This document shows, piece after piece, positions 33,865 to 42,679 of a stretch of DNA of 64,000 bases. Each line of letters starts with the position of its first letter. Position 1 is the first letter of the stretch. The notes under the pieces were generated by a model. The model was not told the DNA's origin. It was given only the letters and a program-made list of their open reading frames with translations, and ran no database searches. Source of the stretch: Thiomicrorhabdus sp965602805 (GTDB lineage: Bacteria; Pseudomonadota; Gammaproteobacteria; Thiomicrospirales; Thiomicrospiraceae); assembly GCA_965602805.1 (NCBI GenBank), contig CBFCZK010000002.1, positions 62,001 to 126,000 on the forward strand, read 5' to 3'. Position numbers and translations under genes: made by a program.

Positions 33865-34428
33865 ATGGAGCATATGACTCACAATACGCATAACGACTCT
33901 AAGACCCTTAGCTTCCGTAAACCAAACCTGAGCGATGGCTATGCCATTTATCAGCTGATTAAATCCTCTCCACCGTTGGATTTGAATTCGAGCTACCTGT
34001 ATTTTTTACAGGCCTCGCACTTTGCAGATACCTGTATCGTCGCTGAACAGAATGGACAGATGATTGGCTTCTTGTCCGGCTACCTTCAGCCCGATAAAAC
34101 TCAAGCTCTGTTCGTGTGGCAGGTTGCTGTCGCCGAAAACCAACGTGGCCGTGGTCTTGGTAAGGCGATGTTGCTCGCGCTACTTAAGAACCAGCCGAAC
34201 GATTCAGCCGTTACCGAACTAACCTGTACCATCAGTCCATCCAATAAGGCATCACAAAGCCTTTTCAACTCGTTTGCGAAAACGCACGGACTCCTGCTGC
34301 AAACCGCCCCCTTCATCAATGAAGCGGATTTTGGCGAAGAGATTCATGAGGCCGAAGACCTCTATATTCTTAAAGCGGCAGACAATCAGAAATTAATCCC
34401 TTATCTTTCTCTAAAAGAAAACCTATAA
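33865..34428 (+). CDS. ectA: Diaminobutyrate acetyltransferase
   Basis: 187 residues, GNAT fold. It transfers acetyl from acetyl-CoA to L-2,4-diaminobutyrate, the second step of ectoine synthesis. The acetyl-CoA loop VAVAENQRGRGLGKAML is intact and the start block FRKPNLSDGYAIYQLI is typical. Two in-frame ATGs (33,865 and 33,874) compete; GGAG is only 3 bases from the second, so the start is uncertain by three codons. First gene of ectABC, 11 bp before ectB. Confidence 0.95.
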   Translation: MEHMTHNTHNDSKTLSFRKPNLSDGYAIYQLIKSSPPLDLNSSYLYFLQASHFADTCIVAEQNGQMIGFLSGYLQPDKTQALFVWQVAVAENQRGRGLGKAMLLALLKNQPNDSAVTELTCTISPSNKASQSLFNSFAKTHGLLLQTAPFINEADFGEEIHEAEDLYILKAADNQKLIPYLSLKENL

Positions 34429-34439
34429 AGGAACACCCT

Positions 34440-35726
34440 ATGACATTCGAAATCTTTGACAAATATGAATCAGAAGTACGTGGCTATATCCGTTCATTCC
34501 CAACAATTTTCGCTAAATCTAAAATGGCGGAGATCTGGGATGAATCCGGCAAACGTTATATTGATTTTTTTGCCGGCGCTGGCGCTTTAAACTACGGTCA
34601 CAATAACCCACTCATAAATGATGCGATTATTACCTACCTACAAAACGATGGTATTGGTCATGCACTGGATATGGGAACCGTTGCCAAGCGTGATTTCATG
34701 GAAAGTTTTGTCAACAACATCCTCAAGCCGCGTAACCTGGATTTCAAACTGCAATTTGTGGGACCAACGGGTACCAATGCGATTGAAACAGCGCTTAAAA
34801 TTGCCCGTAAAGTCAAAGGCCGTAAACAAGTCATGTCCTTCACAAATGGATTTCACGGTATGTCGATGGGCTCTTTGAGCATTACTGGTAACAGTTATTA
34901 CCATGATGAAAGCTATGGTGTTCCTGGCTATACCACCCAGATCCCTTTTCATAATTATTTAGGCGACAAAATCGATACTATCGCCTATCTGCGAAAAATT
35001 CTAGGCGATGATTCCAGTGGTACAGAACTTCCTGCGGCAATCGTTTTGGAAACAATCCAGGCCGAAGGTGGTATTAACGTTTCTGGTGCGGATTGGCTAA
35101 AAGATTTACGTCAAATCTGTGATGACTTTGATATTTTGATGATTGTTGACGACATTCAAGTCGGGAATGGCCGTTCTGGTGACTTCTTTAGTTTTGAAAG
35201 AGCGGGCATCCAGCCTGATATCGTCACCCTATCGAAATCAATCGGTGGTGGCCATCCGATGTCACTGGTACTGCTTAAACCTGAACTCGACAAATGGACA
35301 CCTGGAGAACATTCAGGAACCTTCCGTGGTAATAACTTGGCGTTTGTGGCCGCGACGGTTGCGATTGATAATTATTGGGCGGACGATACTTTCTCACAAG
35401 CAACCAAAATCAAATCCCAACTGGTTGAAGAGCGCATGAAGAATCTAGCGTTACGTTTTGCAGTACACGTCCGTGAAATACGTGGGCTTGGTATGATTTG
35501 GGGGGTTGAATTTAAAGATCCTTGTATCACTCCGGCGATCTGTTCACAGGCCTTCCAAGATGGTTTGGTGATCGAAACCGCTGGTGCAGATGGCGATGTT
35601 ATCAAGTTCTTAGGGCCGTTGGTGATTACCGAAGACTTGATTAATGAAGGATTTGATATCTTAGAAAATGCGGTTGCAAAAGTCCTGAAAACATACGACC
35701 CTAAAGCAAATAAGGGAGCTAAGTAA
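34440..35726 (+). CDS. ectB: Diaminobutyrate-2-oxoglutarate transaminase
   Basis: 428 residues, class III PLP aminotransferase making L-2,4-diaminobutyrate from aspartate semialdehyde. It has the PLP-lysine block TLSKSIGGGHPMSLV, the VDDIQVGNGRSG motif with the PLP-contacting Asp, and the GPTGTNAIETALK phosphate-binding loop. AGGAA precedes the ATG. Its last base overlaps the ectC start. Confidence 0.97.
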   Translation: MTFEIFDKYESEVRGYIRSFPTIFAKSKMAEIWDESGKRYIDFFAGAGALNYGHNNPLINDAIITYLQNDGIGHALDMGTVAKRDFMESFVNNILKPRNLDFKLQFVGPTGTNAIETALKIARKVKGRKQVMSFTNGFHGMSMGSLSITGNSYYHDESYGVPGYTTQIPFHNYLGDKIDTIAYLRKILGDDSSGTELPAAIVLETIQAEGGINVSGADWLKDLRQICDDFDILMIVDDIQVGNGRSGDFFSFERAGIQPDIVTLSKSIGGGHPMSLVLLKPELDKWTPGEHSGTFRGNNLAFVAATVAIDNYWADDTFSQATKIKSQLVEERMKNLALRFAVHVREIRGLGMIWGVEFKDPCITPAICSQAFQDGLVIETAGADGDVIKFLGPLVITEDLINEGFDILENAVAKVLKTYDPKANKGAK

Positions 35727-36124
35727 TGATTGTTAAAAATCTCTATGACGATGTCATCGGCACCGATGCGGATGTCGATTCCGAGCAATGGACAAGCCGT
35801 CGTTTATTGCTTGCCAAAGATGGCATGGGCTTTTCATTGCATGACACCCTGATCAAAGAAGGTGAAGACCTTCATCTCTGGTATAAAAACCATCTCGAAG
35901 CAGTGTATTGCATTGAAGGCGAAGGTGAAATCGAAGAAAAGGAAAACGGTAAGATACACCCTATTCGCGAAGGCACGGTGTATGCGCTAAATGATAACGA
36001 TCAACATATCTTGCGTGCCAACAAAGGCGTTGGCATGCGTATGGTTTGCGTTTTCAATCCGCCTGTTACCGGTCGCGAAACGCATGATAAAGATGGTTCC
36101 TATCTGTTACCCGAAACCGACTAA
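35726..36124 (+). CDS. ectC: Ectoine synthase
   Basis: 132 residues, cupin fold. It cyclises N-acetyl-diaminobutyrate to ectoine. MIVKNL start, WTSRRLLLAKDGMGFS, and the metal/cupin segment LWYKNHLEAVYCIEGEGE are typical. The start overlaps ectB (TAATG). No ectD hydroxylase follows; the operon ends with a terminator at 36,154. Confidence 0.97.
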   Translation: MIVKNLYDDVIGTDADVDSEQWTSRRLLLAKDGMGFSLHDTLIKEGEDLHLWYKNHLEAVYCIEGEGEIEEKENGKIHPIREGTVYALNDNDQHILRANKGVGMRMVCVFNPPVTGRETHDKDGSYLLPETD

Positions 36125-36153
36125 ACCGATTTAACCTCTATTCATTACCTTTT

Positions 36154-36181
36154 AAACCGACCAGGCCTGGTCGGTTTTTTT
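36154..36181 (+). terminator. ectABC terminator formed by palindrome copy 6
   Basis: A 24-bp perfect palindrome, AAACCGACCAGG followed by its complement, is directly followed by a run of T. The central 12 bp (36,160-36,171) is the dispersed ACCAGGCCTGGT. A textbook intrinsic terminator 30 bp after ectC. Confidence 0.9.
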
Positions 36182-36242
36182 GAACACATTACAACCTACC
36201 CGATTGAGACGTCTAAACGCCTCTCTACCCCAAACAGTATGT

Positions 36243-38327
36243 TTACGGAGCCTTATTAAGGTTTAGGTTTGGTTGTAGTTGCTTTTCATGTTGCTCAATA
36301 TCCCAAGGTAATAACTCAGCGGAGTGGTGCAGTTTGTGTAGATAGTGTTCGAAATTATTCAAGATATCCATAATCATATTGTGACGGTTGTAACCATACA
36401 CATCATAAGATTTTCCACCTTCTCTTAAAAAGACCTCTGCACGATAATAATTCTCTTCTTTTTGCGTCTCTATTTGTTTTTCCACTGATTTTTCCAAAGG
36501 CCTTTCTGCGAAAGCGAATCCTGGAATAACGTACTCAGATAAGCGGACTTCATAAATGAAGGCCATTTGATCCGATTTAATCACCTCAATACGGGCTCTC
36601 AGCGGATTGTCATCCATATAGACCTGCGACTCCCAGCCTCGACGCATTAGTTCAATTTGAACCGTCTCCATGCTTTCATGAGCAACGTCTTTAATAAAGT
36701 TAGAAACATCCTCTTTAGCCGGATATTCAAACAGCTTTGTAAGGCGGTCTTTCCAATTGACGTCATCGGGCACCAAGGCTTTACGACTGTTGCGTACCGC
36801 GCTTTGTAAGCTGATTTCTCGATGGCTTTCAAGCACCAGTGCACGCCACATGCCAACGGTGGCAATCAGCATAATAATGGCAAAAGGCAGCGCACTGATG
36901 ATGGATGCGGCTTGTAATGCTTTGAGCCCTCCGGCTAGGAGCAGGACTGCAGCCACCATTCCTAATAAAGTCGCCCAGAAGACGCGTTGCCAAACCGGCG
37001 TGGTGATACTTCCACCTGAAGCCAGTGAATCAATGACCAAAGCACCTGAATCTGCCGAGGTGACAAAGAAAGAGATAATCAATATCACCGCCAGTGTTGA
37101 CATAACGCCACTGAGTGGCAGGAGTTCAAATAGTTTAAAGAGCGCAATAGAATGATCATCTTGAACGGCTTGAATCAAGCTCTGGTAGCCTTCTTGCATA
37201 ATTAAATGTAAGGCCGTATCCCCAAACACTGAAAACCATAAGAAGGTAAATAAAGTAGGAACAAGCATCACCCCCAAGACAAATTGGCGAATGGTGCGCC
37301 CTTGACTGATTCTGGCAATAAACAGACCCACAAAAGGTGCCCAAGCAATCGTCCAAGCAAAGATGAATATTGTCCAGTTTCCGATCCAATCATCGGCAGA
37401 GTAGGCTTGTAAATTAAAGGTACGCTCAACGATATTACTCAGATAACTGCCGGTATTCTGTAAAAAGGTCTCTAAAATAAAAATAGAAGGCCCTACTACA
37501 AAGACAAAGACCATTAAAGCAATGGCTAAGGTAATGTTAAGCAAAGAGAGTCTTTTGATGCCTTTATCCATGCCAGCGATGACTGAAAAAATCGCCAAAC
37601 TGGTAATAATGATGATCGCTAAAGTTTGAACATTGGAGGAGATCGGAATGGATGGAATAAGGTAGTGAAGCCCTGCGTTAATTTGCGTGACGGATAAGCC
37701 AAGCGTGGTCGCAAGTCCAAAAACGGTTCCCAAAATTGCAAAGGTATCAACGGTATGGCCAATAGGACCATAAATCTTATCTCCAATTAAGGGATAGAGT
37801 GCTGAACGCATTGAAAGCGGTAGGTTATGCCTGAATGCAAAATAGGCTAAGATCAACCCAACTAAGCCATAAATGGCCCAAATATGAAATCCCCAATGGA
37901 AAAAGGCGATTTGCATGGCTTGCTTTGCCGCGTCAACCGTTTCAGCAGCCCCTTCTGGTGGTGAGGCAAAATGTAAGACCGGTTCCGCCACCCCAAAGAA
38001 CAACAGCGCAATACCATAGCCTGCGGAAAACAACATCGCAAACCAGGCCGTAAAACTATATTCTGGCTCTACATGATCTGCGCCAAGCTTAATTTTTCCC
38101 CACGGAGAAATTGCAATACTGACAATAAACACCAGAAAAATAGCCACGGCCAGTATATAGAACCACCCAAAGTGTTTAGTGATAGCGGATAACGTGCTTG
38201 CAAAAAACGCACCTGCCAGTTCAGGGTTACTTAGTGTGCCAATAACGATTAAGAGTATGACCGTGATCGCGGGTATAAAAACAGGCAGCAATAAAGTCGA
38301 TTTTAAAGCAGTTTTTGAAACGGTCAT
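36243..38327 (-). CDS. BCCT-family betaine/choline/carnitine transporter, BetT-like
   Basis: 694 residues with 12 membrane segments and a cytosolic C-terminal tail of about 180 residues, as in BetT-type carriers, where the tail senses osmotic stress. The substrate-site tryptophan-rich block (WTIFIFAWTIAWAPFVG) and an SADSGALVIDSL segment match the BCCT family. It imports a trimethylammonium compound driven by H+ or Na+. It converges on ectABC, so the two form an osmoprotection locus with separate regulation. Substrate not provable from sequence. Confidence 0.9.
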   Translation of the reverse strand: MTVSKTALKSTLLLPVFIPAITVILLIVIGTLSNPELAGAFFASTLSAITKHFGWFYILAVAIFLVFIVSIAISPWGKIKLGADHVEPEYSFTAWFAMLFSAGYGIALLFFGVAEPVLHFASPPEGAAETVDAAKQAMQIAFFHWGFHIWAIYGLVGLILAYFAFRHNLPLSMRSALYPLIGDKIYGPIGHTVDTFAILGTVFGLATTLGLSVTQINAGLHYLIPSIPISSNVQTLAIIIITSLAIFSVIAGMDKGIKRLSLLNITLAIALMVFVFVVGPSIFILETFLQNTGSYLSNIVERTFNLQAYSADDWIGNWTIFIFAWTIAWAPFVGLFIARISQGRTIRQFVLGVMLVPTLFTFLWFSVFGDTALHLIMQEGYQSLIQAVQDDHSIALFKLFELLPLSGVMSTLAVILIISFFVTSADSGALVIDSLASGGSITTPVWQRVFWATLLGMVAAVLLLAGGLKALQAASIISALPFAIIMLIATVGMWRALVLESHREISLQSAVRNSRKALVPDDVNWKDRLTKLFEYPAKEDVSNFIKDVAHESMETVQIELMRRGWESQVYMDDNPLRARIEVIKSDQMAFIYEVRLSEYVIPGFAFAERPLEKSVEKQIETQKEENYYRAEVFLREGGKSYDVYGYNRHNMIMDILNNFEHYLHKLHHSAELLPWDIEQHEKQLQPNLNLNKAP

Positions 38328-38505
38328 ATCTGAGCTCTTTTAGCGAAAGTAGCCCTACCCTACCAAATCTATTTTGACATTACGAGTGGTTGCGCACAAA
38401 ACACGCTTATTAGCTGTCTTTTAATCACTCCCCATCATCATGAAAAACGAGATGCACTGTAAATGCCGCCCTTTAAAAAACCTAAATGGATTAGCAAGCA
38501 AGCTG

Positions 38506-38517
38506 ACCAGGCCTGGT
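38506..38517. repeat. ACCAGGCCTGGT palindrome, copy 7
   Basis: Perfect copy between the BCCT gene start and the end of the CPBP protease gene, about 57 bp after the latter's stop. No clear U-tract. Confidence 0.9.
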
Positions 38518-38574
38518 AAGTTAGATCTAATTTTTACTCTGACGCCAATTCTGGTGGCGCTTGCTCCCCACTTG

Positions 38575-39132
38575 CTACTCAATCATGCCGACATTAACCC
38601 CAACAAGGATAATGACCATATGAAGTCCTGTGGCAACCAGAATTGCCTTTTGCAGACTCTGCTTGCGGTAGTATAAATAACTTCCTCCCAGCATCAATCC
38701 AGAGACTAACAAGGCGATCACATAAGACAGATCACTATAGGCCAAAGGGTGTACTGCGGTAAAAAACACACTGGTTGCAATCAGCGTCGTCAGTGGCGCT
38801 AGTTTTTTAAGCAGTAACTCAAACAACACCCCTCTCAAGAGTATCTCTTCCACCAAAGCCGTCAGCACTAAGAGCTGAATAATCCGTTCAAAGCCAAGCT
38901 GAGACGATAATTGGTCGATGCCGTAAGCCGATACAAAAATAAACAGCATGACGGCGAAAACGTTTGGCTTAAGAGGCTCTATTAGCTTATGGGCGACCAC
39001 CAGGAAAATCGCCAGTCCAAAAAGTCTATCCAAGTCCCAGTAACCTTGCGGAGTATCAAAATGAAATAGATTGACGGTTTTGGTAAGAATCAGTAACAGA
39101 ACTGAAGTGATGATAATAAAGCGTGGGGACAT
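38575..39132 (-). CDS. CPBP-family intramembrane metalloprotease
   Basis: 185 residues, mostly hydrophobic with about six to seven membrane segments. The Abi/CPBP (CAAX protease-like) motifs are present: EEILLRG at about residue 95 and FFTAVHPL (FxxxH) about 35 residues later. It probably cleaves or binds a membrane substrate; such proteins sometimes give bacteriocin immunity. Monocistronic. Substrate unknown. Confidence 0.8.
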   Translation of the reverse strand: MSPRFIIITSVLLLILTKTVNLFHFDTPQGYWDLDRLFGLAIFLVVAHKLIEPLKPNVFAVMLFIFVSAYGIDQLSSQLGFERIIQLLVLTALVEEILLRGVLFELLLKKLAPLTTLIATSVFFTAVHPLAYSDLSYVIALLVSGLMLGGSYLYYRKQSLQKAILVATGLHMVIILVGVNVGMIE

Positions 39133-39310
39133 AATGTGTTTTTATAGAAGTTGACGGAAACGTTTATTGTACCTTGATGAAGATACTTCACCAATGGCTG
39201 GAAAAACTCGTATTTTGTATCGGAACGCTAGCACCGCATCCCCTTGCCTGGTCAGATTCATTTAATTTTCAAGACAGTATCTGACCCCAATCAATTTTGA
39301 TACTAGCATA

Positions 39311-39763
39311 TCAGTGCGCAACCGCTTTTCCAGCAAGCCCAGACAACGCCTTGCTCAACCCTCCAACCACAGGGCACTGTTCAGCACCATGGCGCTTTGC
39401 AAGGTACACCACATCATTGTAGCCAAGCCACACCTGACCCGAGACATCTTGCCAAACCAACGCCTTAAGCGGAAGATCGATGCCTACCGACTGGGCACAT
39501 TGCATAAAAGGCGTGCCGCCTTGCGGATTTCCAAAGATAAGCACCTCAGTCGGTCGAAGTGTTTTGCCAACAGTGGCCGCCCCCGCTGCATGATCGATTC
39601 GTGCAAACACCTTGAGACCTTTTTGTTTAGCTAATGTTTCGAATCGATCCATTGTTACTTGCGCGCTGTAAGAACTCTTAACAGCAATAACACCCTCCGC
39701 CGCTTGCGTCAGCAAAGAAAACGAAATTAAAAGAGATGATAATAATAAACGTGAAAGTTTCAT
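39311..39763 (-). CDS. Secreted DUF302 protein
   Basis: 150 residues with an N-terminal signal peptide (KLSRLLLSSLLISFSLLTQAAEG, cut near Ala-Ala). The rest is one DUF302 domain: IDHAAGAATVGKTLRPTEVL, then FGNPQGGTPFMQ and WLGYNDVVYLAKRHG. DUF302 proteins are periplasmic and of unsettled function, often near sulfur or redox genes. Monocistronic. Confidence 0.85.
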   Translation of the reverse strand: MKLSRLLLSSLLISFSLLTQAAEGVIAVKSSYSAQVTMDRFETLAKQKGLKVFARIDHAAGAATVGKTLRPTEVLIFGNPQGGTPFMQCAQSVGIDLPLKALVWQDVSGQVWLGYNDVVYLAKRHGAEQCPVVGGLSKALSGLAGKAVAH

Positions 39764-39960
39764 AATTACTCCGTTTGAGAATAAACAATATTAATGGGAT
39801 TAAGGAAATTATTAGGCAAACTTAGTTAAACAAACGTTTGAACGTTGGCTATCATTTGATAGTCCAAAATTCGTGATTTAATTATTAGTAATTGGATATG
39901 GATTGAATATTTATTGTATAGATAAGTGCGTTATTTGCAAACTAGGTATTTTCTGAACGA

Positions 39961-39972
39961 ACCAGGCCTGGT
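39961..39972. repeat. ACCAGGCCTGGT palindrome, copy 8, in the 39,764-40,216 gap
   Basis: Perfect copy. The rest of this 450-bp gap holds A/T-rich sequence and, at about 40,060-40,165, short blocks such as TTTGACTCTGACCC of the kind seen near REP/RAYT remnants. No gene is visible. Confidence 0.9.
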
Positions 39973-40216
39973 GAGTTGGTTTTGATTGTATTTTCGTAAG
40001 TTTAAGAGGCATTATTCATCTAAAAAGATGGCCTTCTACTCTTTGATACAATTTTAAAGGGTAGCGTCCCCATTATTTCGTATTTTTAGTTCGTTAGGGA
40101 AAAGAGAACGCTACTACTCCCTTTATCCCTCAGTTTGATTTAATTTGACTCTGACCCAATCATTGTATCGCGCGGCATGGTTAAACGCCTTGTTATGTGT
40201 TTTACACGAAAATATA

Positions 40217-41242
40217 TTATTTTAATTTTGCGAGACTCTTTTGAACCAAAACGATCTGTTTAGCGAATAGTTGAGCATCTAAGAAATAGCTCGGGTAAGC
40301 CTTTTTTAAGGTAGAAATTGATTCAGACGAGACTAATACAACTTGTATATTTTCACCATCGTTTATTCGTGCCTCTTTCTTTGAATACTCAATATTTGCG
40401 TAACCAATATCTTTAGGGGCATAAGACTGTATGTTAGCCATCATATTATCTAGATCCAATGTAACAAGATGGTAGTGTCCCTTTTTCTTGTCATCTTTTA
40501 TGTGCTTTGCAGCCACCCTAAATCCTGAAAGCTTATTTACCACATCAAGCTTTTTTTCAGTTTTTAACAGTAATTCGAAGACTTCTTGGGCGGAATATTT
40601 ATCATGCTCAGGTGTTCTAGGTGTGCTTTCAAGAATTGCAAAAGCTGAACTCGCCAGAGAAAAAAAGTTCAGCCATTCTTCTGGCCCTTCACTGGATTTT
40701 AAAGAACGGTCAAGAAAGGTTCCCATAGTTTCAACCGCTGTTGCCCAAGCATGCTGAATTTGAGTTCTAATTTGCAGCTCAATAGAGAATCCATTTTTGC
40801 ATTTAAATATCAGATGGACACTTCTATAACCAGAGTCCTTAGGGTAGTTGATGTAATCTTTTCCACCGCTAACTACTGTGAATACTTTTGTTCCTTTTTT
40901 ATATGCTGCTTCAATTTCCCTTACCTTTTGCATATTATTTACTACAGCTCGAATCCCTCCAACATCCTGCATTCTAGCTAACTTCATACCTGGATTGCGC
41001 TGTAGTTTAGAAAGTATGGAAGGAGTCCGTTTCAATCGCTGAGACACTAAAGCATCTCCATCTACTTTCTTTAGCCTAAGTCTTAGTGATTTTTGAAAGC
41101 TGTTTAGGGGCGCAGCATGGCAAGCTCTCCAGTTATCCAACACATCTTTTGCACTGCCTATACTTGGTGAATCTGGAGTAAGCAAGGTATCCCCAGCTCT
41201 ATTGACGGCACCTTTTGTATATTCAAATTCGATTTTTGACAT
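40217..41242 (-). CDS. Stand-alone RelA/SpoT-domain protein (alarmone synthetase type)
   Basis: 341 residues with a (p)ppGpp-synthetase fold and no HD hydrolase, TGS or ACT domain. The core motifs are kept: RLKRTPSILSKL (pyrophosphate-donor site), ARMQDVGGIRAVV with the metal-binding Asp, GYRSVHL (the acceptor-binding G-loop Tyr), and ELQIRTQIQHAWA with the second metal-binding Glu. About 150 residues of unknown structure follow. Similar stand-alone proteins include small alarmone synthetases and toxSAS/CapRel-type toxins. Its position in an accessory patch without metabolic neighbours fits a stress or phage-defence role, but the true product is unknown. No obvious antitoxin is adjacent. Confidence 0.85.
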   Translation of the reverse strand: MSKIEFEYTKGAVNRAGDTLLTPDSPSIGSAKDVLDNWRACHAAPLNSFQKSLRLRLKKVDGDALVSQRLKRTPSILSKLQRNPGMKLARMQDVGGIRAVVNNMQKVREIEAAYKKGTKVFTVVSGGKDYINYPKDSGYRSVHLIFKCKNGFSIELQIRTQIQHAWATAVETMGTFLDRSLKSSEGPEEWLNFFSLASSAFAILESTPRTPEHDKYSAQEVFELLLKTEKKLDVVNKLSGFRVAAKHIKDDKKKGHYHLVTLDLDNMMANIQSYAPKDIGYANIEYSKKEARINDGENIQVVLVSSESISTLKKAYPSYFLDAQLFAKQIVLVQKSLAKLK

Positions 41243-41361
41243 TATTTATTTGCCTTCATTAATTCCACTTCCTGAACACAGCCAAGACACATTCCATTTT
41301 AGCTCTGCCGACCATTGTCGCATAGCGACAAAGTAGTGTCAGGAGCGAATAGTTAGTGCTT

Positions 41362-41673
41362 TTATTTTAAAACCGGGCACGGAACTATTACCTCCGCTTG
41401 ATCAATAAGTGATGCCGTATAGTATGGATCATAACCACATTCTCTTGTTCTATTTGCCTTGTCATAGCGAACTTCGAGCAAGGAACCGTATTCATTACAA
41501 TTTTTACGATAAAAACATGAAACTATTTCATTGTCAGAAAAATTATGTTTCGCTGAAAGTGTTTGCAATAGAGCATCCAGCTGCTGATCGGTAATATTTC
41601 CGGATGGAATTACCATTTCACTAATTTGGCTTAGGCCACTCATACATCGTATACGCCAAAATCGCTTTATCAC
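41362..41673 (-). CDS. Hypothetical protein of the accessory patch
   Basis: 103 residues from a GTG at 41,673; an internal ATG at 41,643 would give 93. Cys-containing, no signal or membrane segment, with a helical middle (TDQQLDALLQTLSAKH). I do not recognise it. The next genes on either side are equally orphan and on the same strand, each with its own spacer, a cassette-like arrangement. Confidence 0.5.
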   Translation of the reverse strand: MIKRFWRIRCMSGLSQISEMVIPSGNITDQQLDALLQTLSAKHNFSDNEIVSCFYRKNCNEYGSLLEVRYDKANRTRECGYDPYYTASLIDQAEVIVPCPVLK

Positions 41674-41754
41674 TTTTCCATCAACTATTGAGCACTAAGT
41701 ATTAGAATTAAGCCGCTCCGAGTTAGCGAAGCTGGGCTGGTATGATTTGTTAGA

Positions 41755-42042
41755 TTATTCTTTGTTATTACGGGTGTTTTGTTCAATTTTCACTTGGCAA
41801 AGAGCCGTTTGGGCTTTTAACTTTAATTCAAATGCTTTCTCAATACCCATTTTGTAGCCAATAAAACCAAAAAATCCAAGCATCAACACACCAATAACAA
41901 ATCCTGCAATTTGAGCCATTGCAACGCCAGCAATTAAACCTATACCAGCACCTAAAATGGTATAAGTTGTGACCATTGAATTTGCTTGCTTATATAAACG
42001 TGCGGCAAACTCATCAATAATTTTTTCTTCGTATGTAACCAT
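41755..42042 (-). CDS. Small two-helix membrane protein
   Basis: 95 residues from the ATG at 42,042, chosen because AAAGGAT lies 7 bases upstream; the longer frame to 42,108 has no ribosome site. It starts MVTYEEKIIDEF. Two hydrophobic segments (about 25-46 and 48-67) are Gly/Ala-rich with a short turn (TILGAGIGLIAGVAMAQIAGFVIG region), and the tail is basic. The shape recalls small membrane-active or glycine-zipper proteins. Function unknown. Last gene of the minus-strand accessory patch. Confidence 0.6.
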   Translation of the reverse strand: MVTYEEKIIDEFAARLYKQANSMVTTYTILGAGIGLIAGVAMAQIAGFVIGVLMLGFFGFIGYKMGIEKAFELKLKAQTALCQVKIEQNTRNNKE

Positions 42043-42186
42043 GGCATATCCTTTAAATTGATTTAACCCGACCACTATCATACATCCTAACATATACGTA
42101 TTAAGCACTTAATTGCAGCTTTATTTGAAGTTTTATTTGGTTATTTATTAGCGTTAAACAGCCTAAATTGATTAGCAATCAAAATG

Positions 42187-42198
42187 ACCAGGCCTGAT
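42187..42198. repeat. Near copy of the palindrome (ACCAGGCCTGAT)
   Basis: Ten of twelve bases continuous, followed by T7, about 140 bp upstream of the small membrane-protein start. Confidence 0.6.
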
Positions 42199-42257
42199 TT
42201 TTTTAAAATTGAGTTTATCTGCAAGCCAAACCCACGCACCCTATCCCCCCTTGAAAG

Positions 42258-42411
42258 CAATCGTGCAATTCCCTTAACGAAATGAACGATTAAAAATCCC
42301 AGGTGTCTGAGCGGAGCGAGTTCTGGGATTTCAGTGAATGAGTTTAGGGAATGCCGATTGATTGAGCGGGGTGCCCTTTTGTGGTGACTATTTTGGGCAA
42401 GTAAAATAGTC
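42258..42411. repeat. Nested-hairpin interspersed repeat
   Basis: An outer imperfect stem pairs CAATCGTGCAATTCCCTTAA (42,259 region) with the complement around TTTAGGGAATGCCGATTG (42,342-42,360). Inside lies a perfect 9-bp stem AAATCCCAG / CTGGGATTT (42,294-42,331). Beyond it is a separate perfect stem ACTATTTT / AAAATAGT (42,387-42,410). Nothing here looks coding. It resembles structured repeats scattered in gammaproteobacterial genomes. It fills most of the 42,109-42,679 gap. Confidence 0.7.
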
Positions 42412-42513
42412 TCGTGAAGCCGAATAGAAGTATTCAATATAGGATTACGAAGATAAACAGGCTTCTCAACTTCACAGGAAATGAAGGTTCAGAAAATAAG
42501 TTTAACTATAATT

Positions 42514-42544
42514 ATGCATTCCCACGCAAAGCATGGGAACGAGT
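42514..42544. repeat. REP-like palindrome
   Basis: ATGCATTCCCACGCAAAGC followed by ATGGGAACGAG folds as TTCCCA/TGGGAA. This form (CTCGTTCCCATGC...GTGGGAATGCAT) is a common REP sequence linked to RAYT transposases in other bacteria. A near copy of the 12-bp palindrome (ACCTGGCCTGGT) follows at 42,559-42,570. Confidence 0.65.
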
Positions 42545-42679
42545 AAGCTTTGAAAGTAACCTGGCCTGGTAAAAAGCTCAATCAAACCAAACCCCAGAAA
42601 CAAAAAACTCACCACACCCCGCAAGGGGGTATAAAGGCCAGGTGAGTTTAAAGAAGTGTTTTAAACGCTTTATCAGAGT

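Noticed and set aside
42141..42437. 98-codon minus-strand ORF
   Set aside because: It runs through the nested-hairpin repeat; the apparent peptide comes from the repeat's stems.
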